Shown in pieces: positions 63,618 to 64,000 of a DNA stretch of 64,000 nt. Source of the stretch: Sipunculus nudus (Eukaryota > Annelida > Sipuncula > Golfingiida > Sipunculidae); assembly GCA_026874595.1 (NCBI GenBank), contig JAPPUL010000095.1, positions 866,001-930,000 of the forward strand, given 5' to 3'. The notes below the pieces were generated by a model. That model was not told the origin of the DNA. It did no database searches and was given only the letters and a program-made list of their open reading frames with translations. Both the position numbers and the translations under genes were made by a program. Position 1 is the first letter of the stretch. Each line of letters starts with the position of its first letter.

Positions 63618-64000
63618 CTATACCCGATCCCCACCCCACTCCTTCATTTCACTATAATAATACATCCTCTCGCGTATGGATTGGTATATTGCCAAAAATG
63701 ATATATAAAAAAAGCTTATCGCAAACAAAAACGGGAAGAAGGCTGATATATATAATCCTACTTCTATCGCCTTATAGCCTATATATATTCCGTAACATCC
63801 AAACATAATCTCAAACAACAAAACCATATCTATATTTGTTGTATATTTCTTGCCTATCCAACGATCGCTACTTTTACTTATCGAGTATTTTGGCGTCCTT
63901 ATAAATCCGCTCTTTTTACGAAGCAGAACCTCCAGAAAAGCTTTACTCAAATGTACTGCAATCCCAAGCCCATACAAAAATAAGTACGGTAGCCACTTAA
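63618..64000 (-). CDS. C-terminal end of a membrane family 2 glycosyltransferase (partial)
   Basis: The frame is open through to base 64000, so the gene begins beyond the window. The visible part reads YGLGIAVHLSKAFLEVLLRKKSGFIRTPKYSI...GKKYTTNIDMVLLFEIMFG with several membrane segments (ISAFFPFLFAISFFYISFLAIY). This arrangement (FxRTPKY then WxGKxY, then hydrophobic helices) is typical of the C-terminal end of processive or cellulose synthase-like GT2 proteins. The first codon called inside the window is a TTG at 63977, but this is not a true start. Confidence 0.7.
   Translation of the reverse strand, partial: KWLPYLFLYGLGIAVHLSKAFLEVLLRKKSGFIRTPKYSISKSSDRWIGKKYTTNIDMVLLFEIMFGCYGIYIGYKAIEVGLYISAFFPFLFAISFFYISFLAIYQSIRERMYYYSEMKEWGGDRV

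Noticed and set aside
1-64000. Mobile element, prophage or integron as the cause of repeats
   Set aside because: No transposase, integrase, phage gene or inverted-repeat ends were found; the arrays contain only local gene ends.

Overview
The window is AT-rich, gene-dense bacterial DNA from a diderm (two-membrane) organism. The outer-membrane evidence is an LptD-like protein (37444-40503) and several predicted lipoproteins. Other lineage-relevant traits are two bacillithiol genes (bshA, bshC), a RicT/PSP1 protein beside a DUF327/YaaR protein, bactofilin, a PUR-alpha/DUF3276 protein, a FliG-like protein and a two-gene ATP-citrate lyase. This mix suggests a spirochaete-like or other low-GC diderm lineage, but I cannot assign a phylum from sequence alone. 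No tRNA, rRNA, transposase, phage gene or CRISPR array was seen.

Layout. 1-13.3 kb is mostly + strand: a cut-off ORF, 2Fe-2S ferredoxin, UbiD, a YCII-like protein, two copies of a Cys-rich mini-protein, an O-methyltransferase, both ATP-citrate lyase subunits, M23 peptidase, bactofilin, DUF327 and RicT. 13.3-25.7 kb is mostly - strand: rpmF-plsX-fabD-fabG-fabF-rnc (rpmF is only 59 codons), bshC-bshA-murI-thiE, and fabH behind a good promoter. 25.9-28.5 kb is a decay zone holding a broken family 4 glycosyltransferase, a broken collagen-like/beta-helix lipoprotein and possible remnants of another gene. 28.6-46.6 kb is mostly + strand: argB-argD-argF, an epimerase, macro-domain protein, mug, a ClpX-like ATPase, lptD, serA, a FliG/MotA-like fusion, argH and a HAD phosphatase. 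47.3-64 kb is mostly - strand: dapA, acpP, thrS-infC-rpmI-rplT, yajC-secD-secF, rpsU, an aminotransferase, the PUR protein and the end of a membrane glycosyltransferase. Isolated + genes there encode a ChaN-like lipoprotein, a sigma-70 family factor, SCO1 and a glycosyltransferase.

Functionally, the window covers type II fatty acid and phospholipid entry (all of fabD/G/F/H, acpP and plsX), arginine, serine, lysine/peptidoglycan, thiamine and pyridoxine synthesis, envelope assembly and protein export, and core translation.

The most unusual features are: (1) a soluble protein that reads as a FliG C-terminal-like domain joined to the cytoplasmic loop of MotA, without membrane segments; (2) three local tandem duplications of similar period (256, 247 and 224 bp; 2, 5 and 4 copies), each repeating one end of a gene while leaving one intact copy; (3) an infC gene with no ATG/GTG/TTG before its conserved N-terminus, which probably starts at ATA; (4) in-frame short-repeat insertions in essential genes (rplT, murI, secF); (5) a near-consensus -24/-12 promoter directly before an alternative sigma factor gene; (6) wobble-base purine asymmetry that flips between the four gene blocks.
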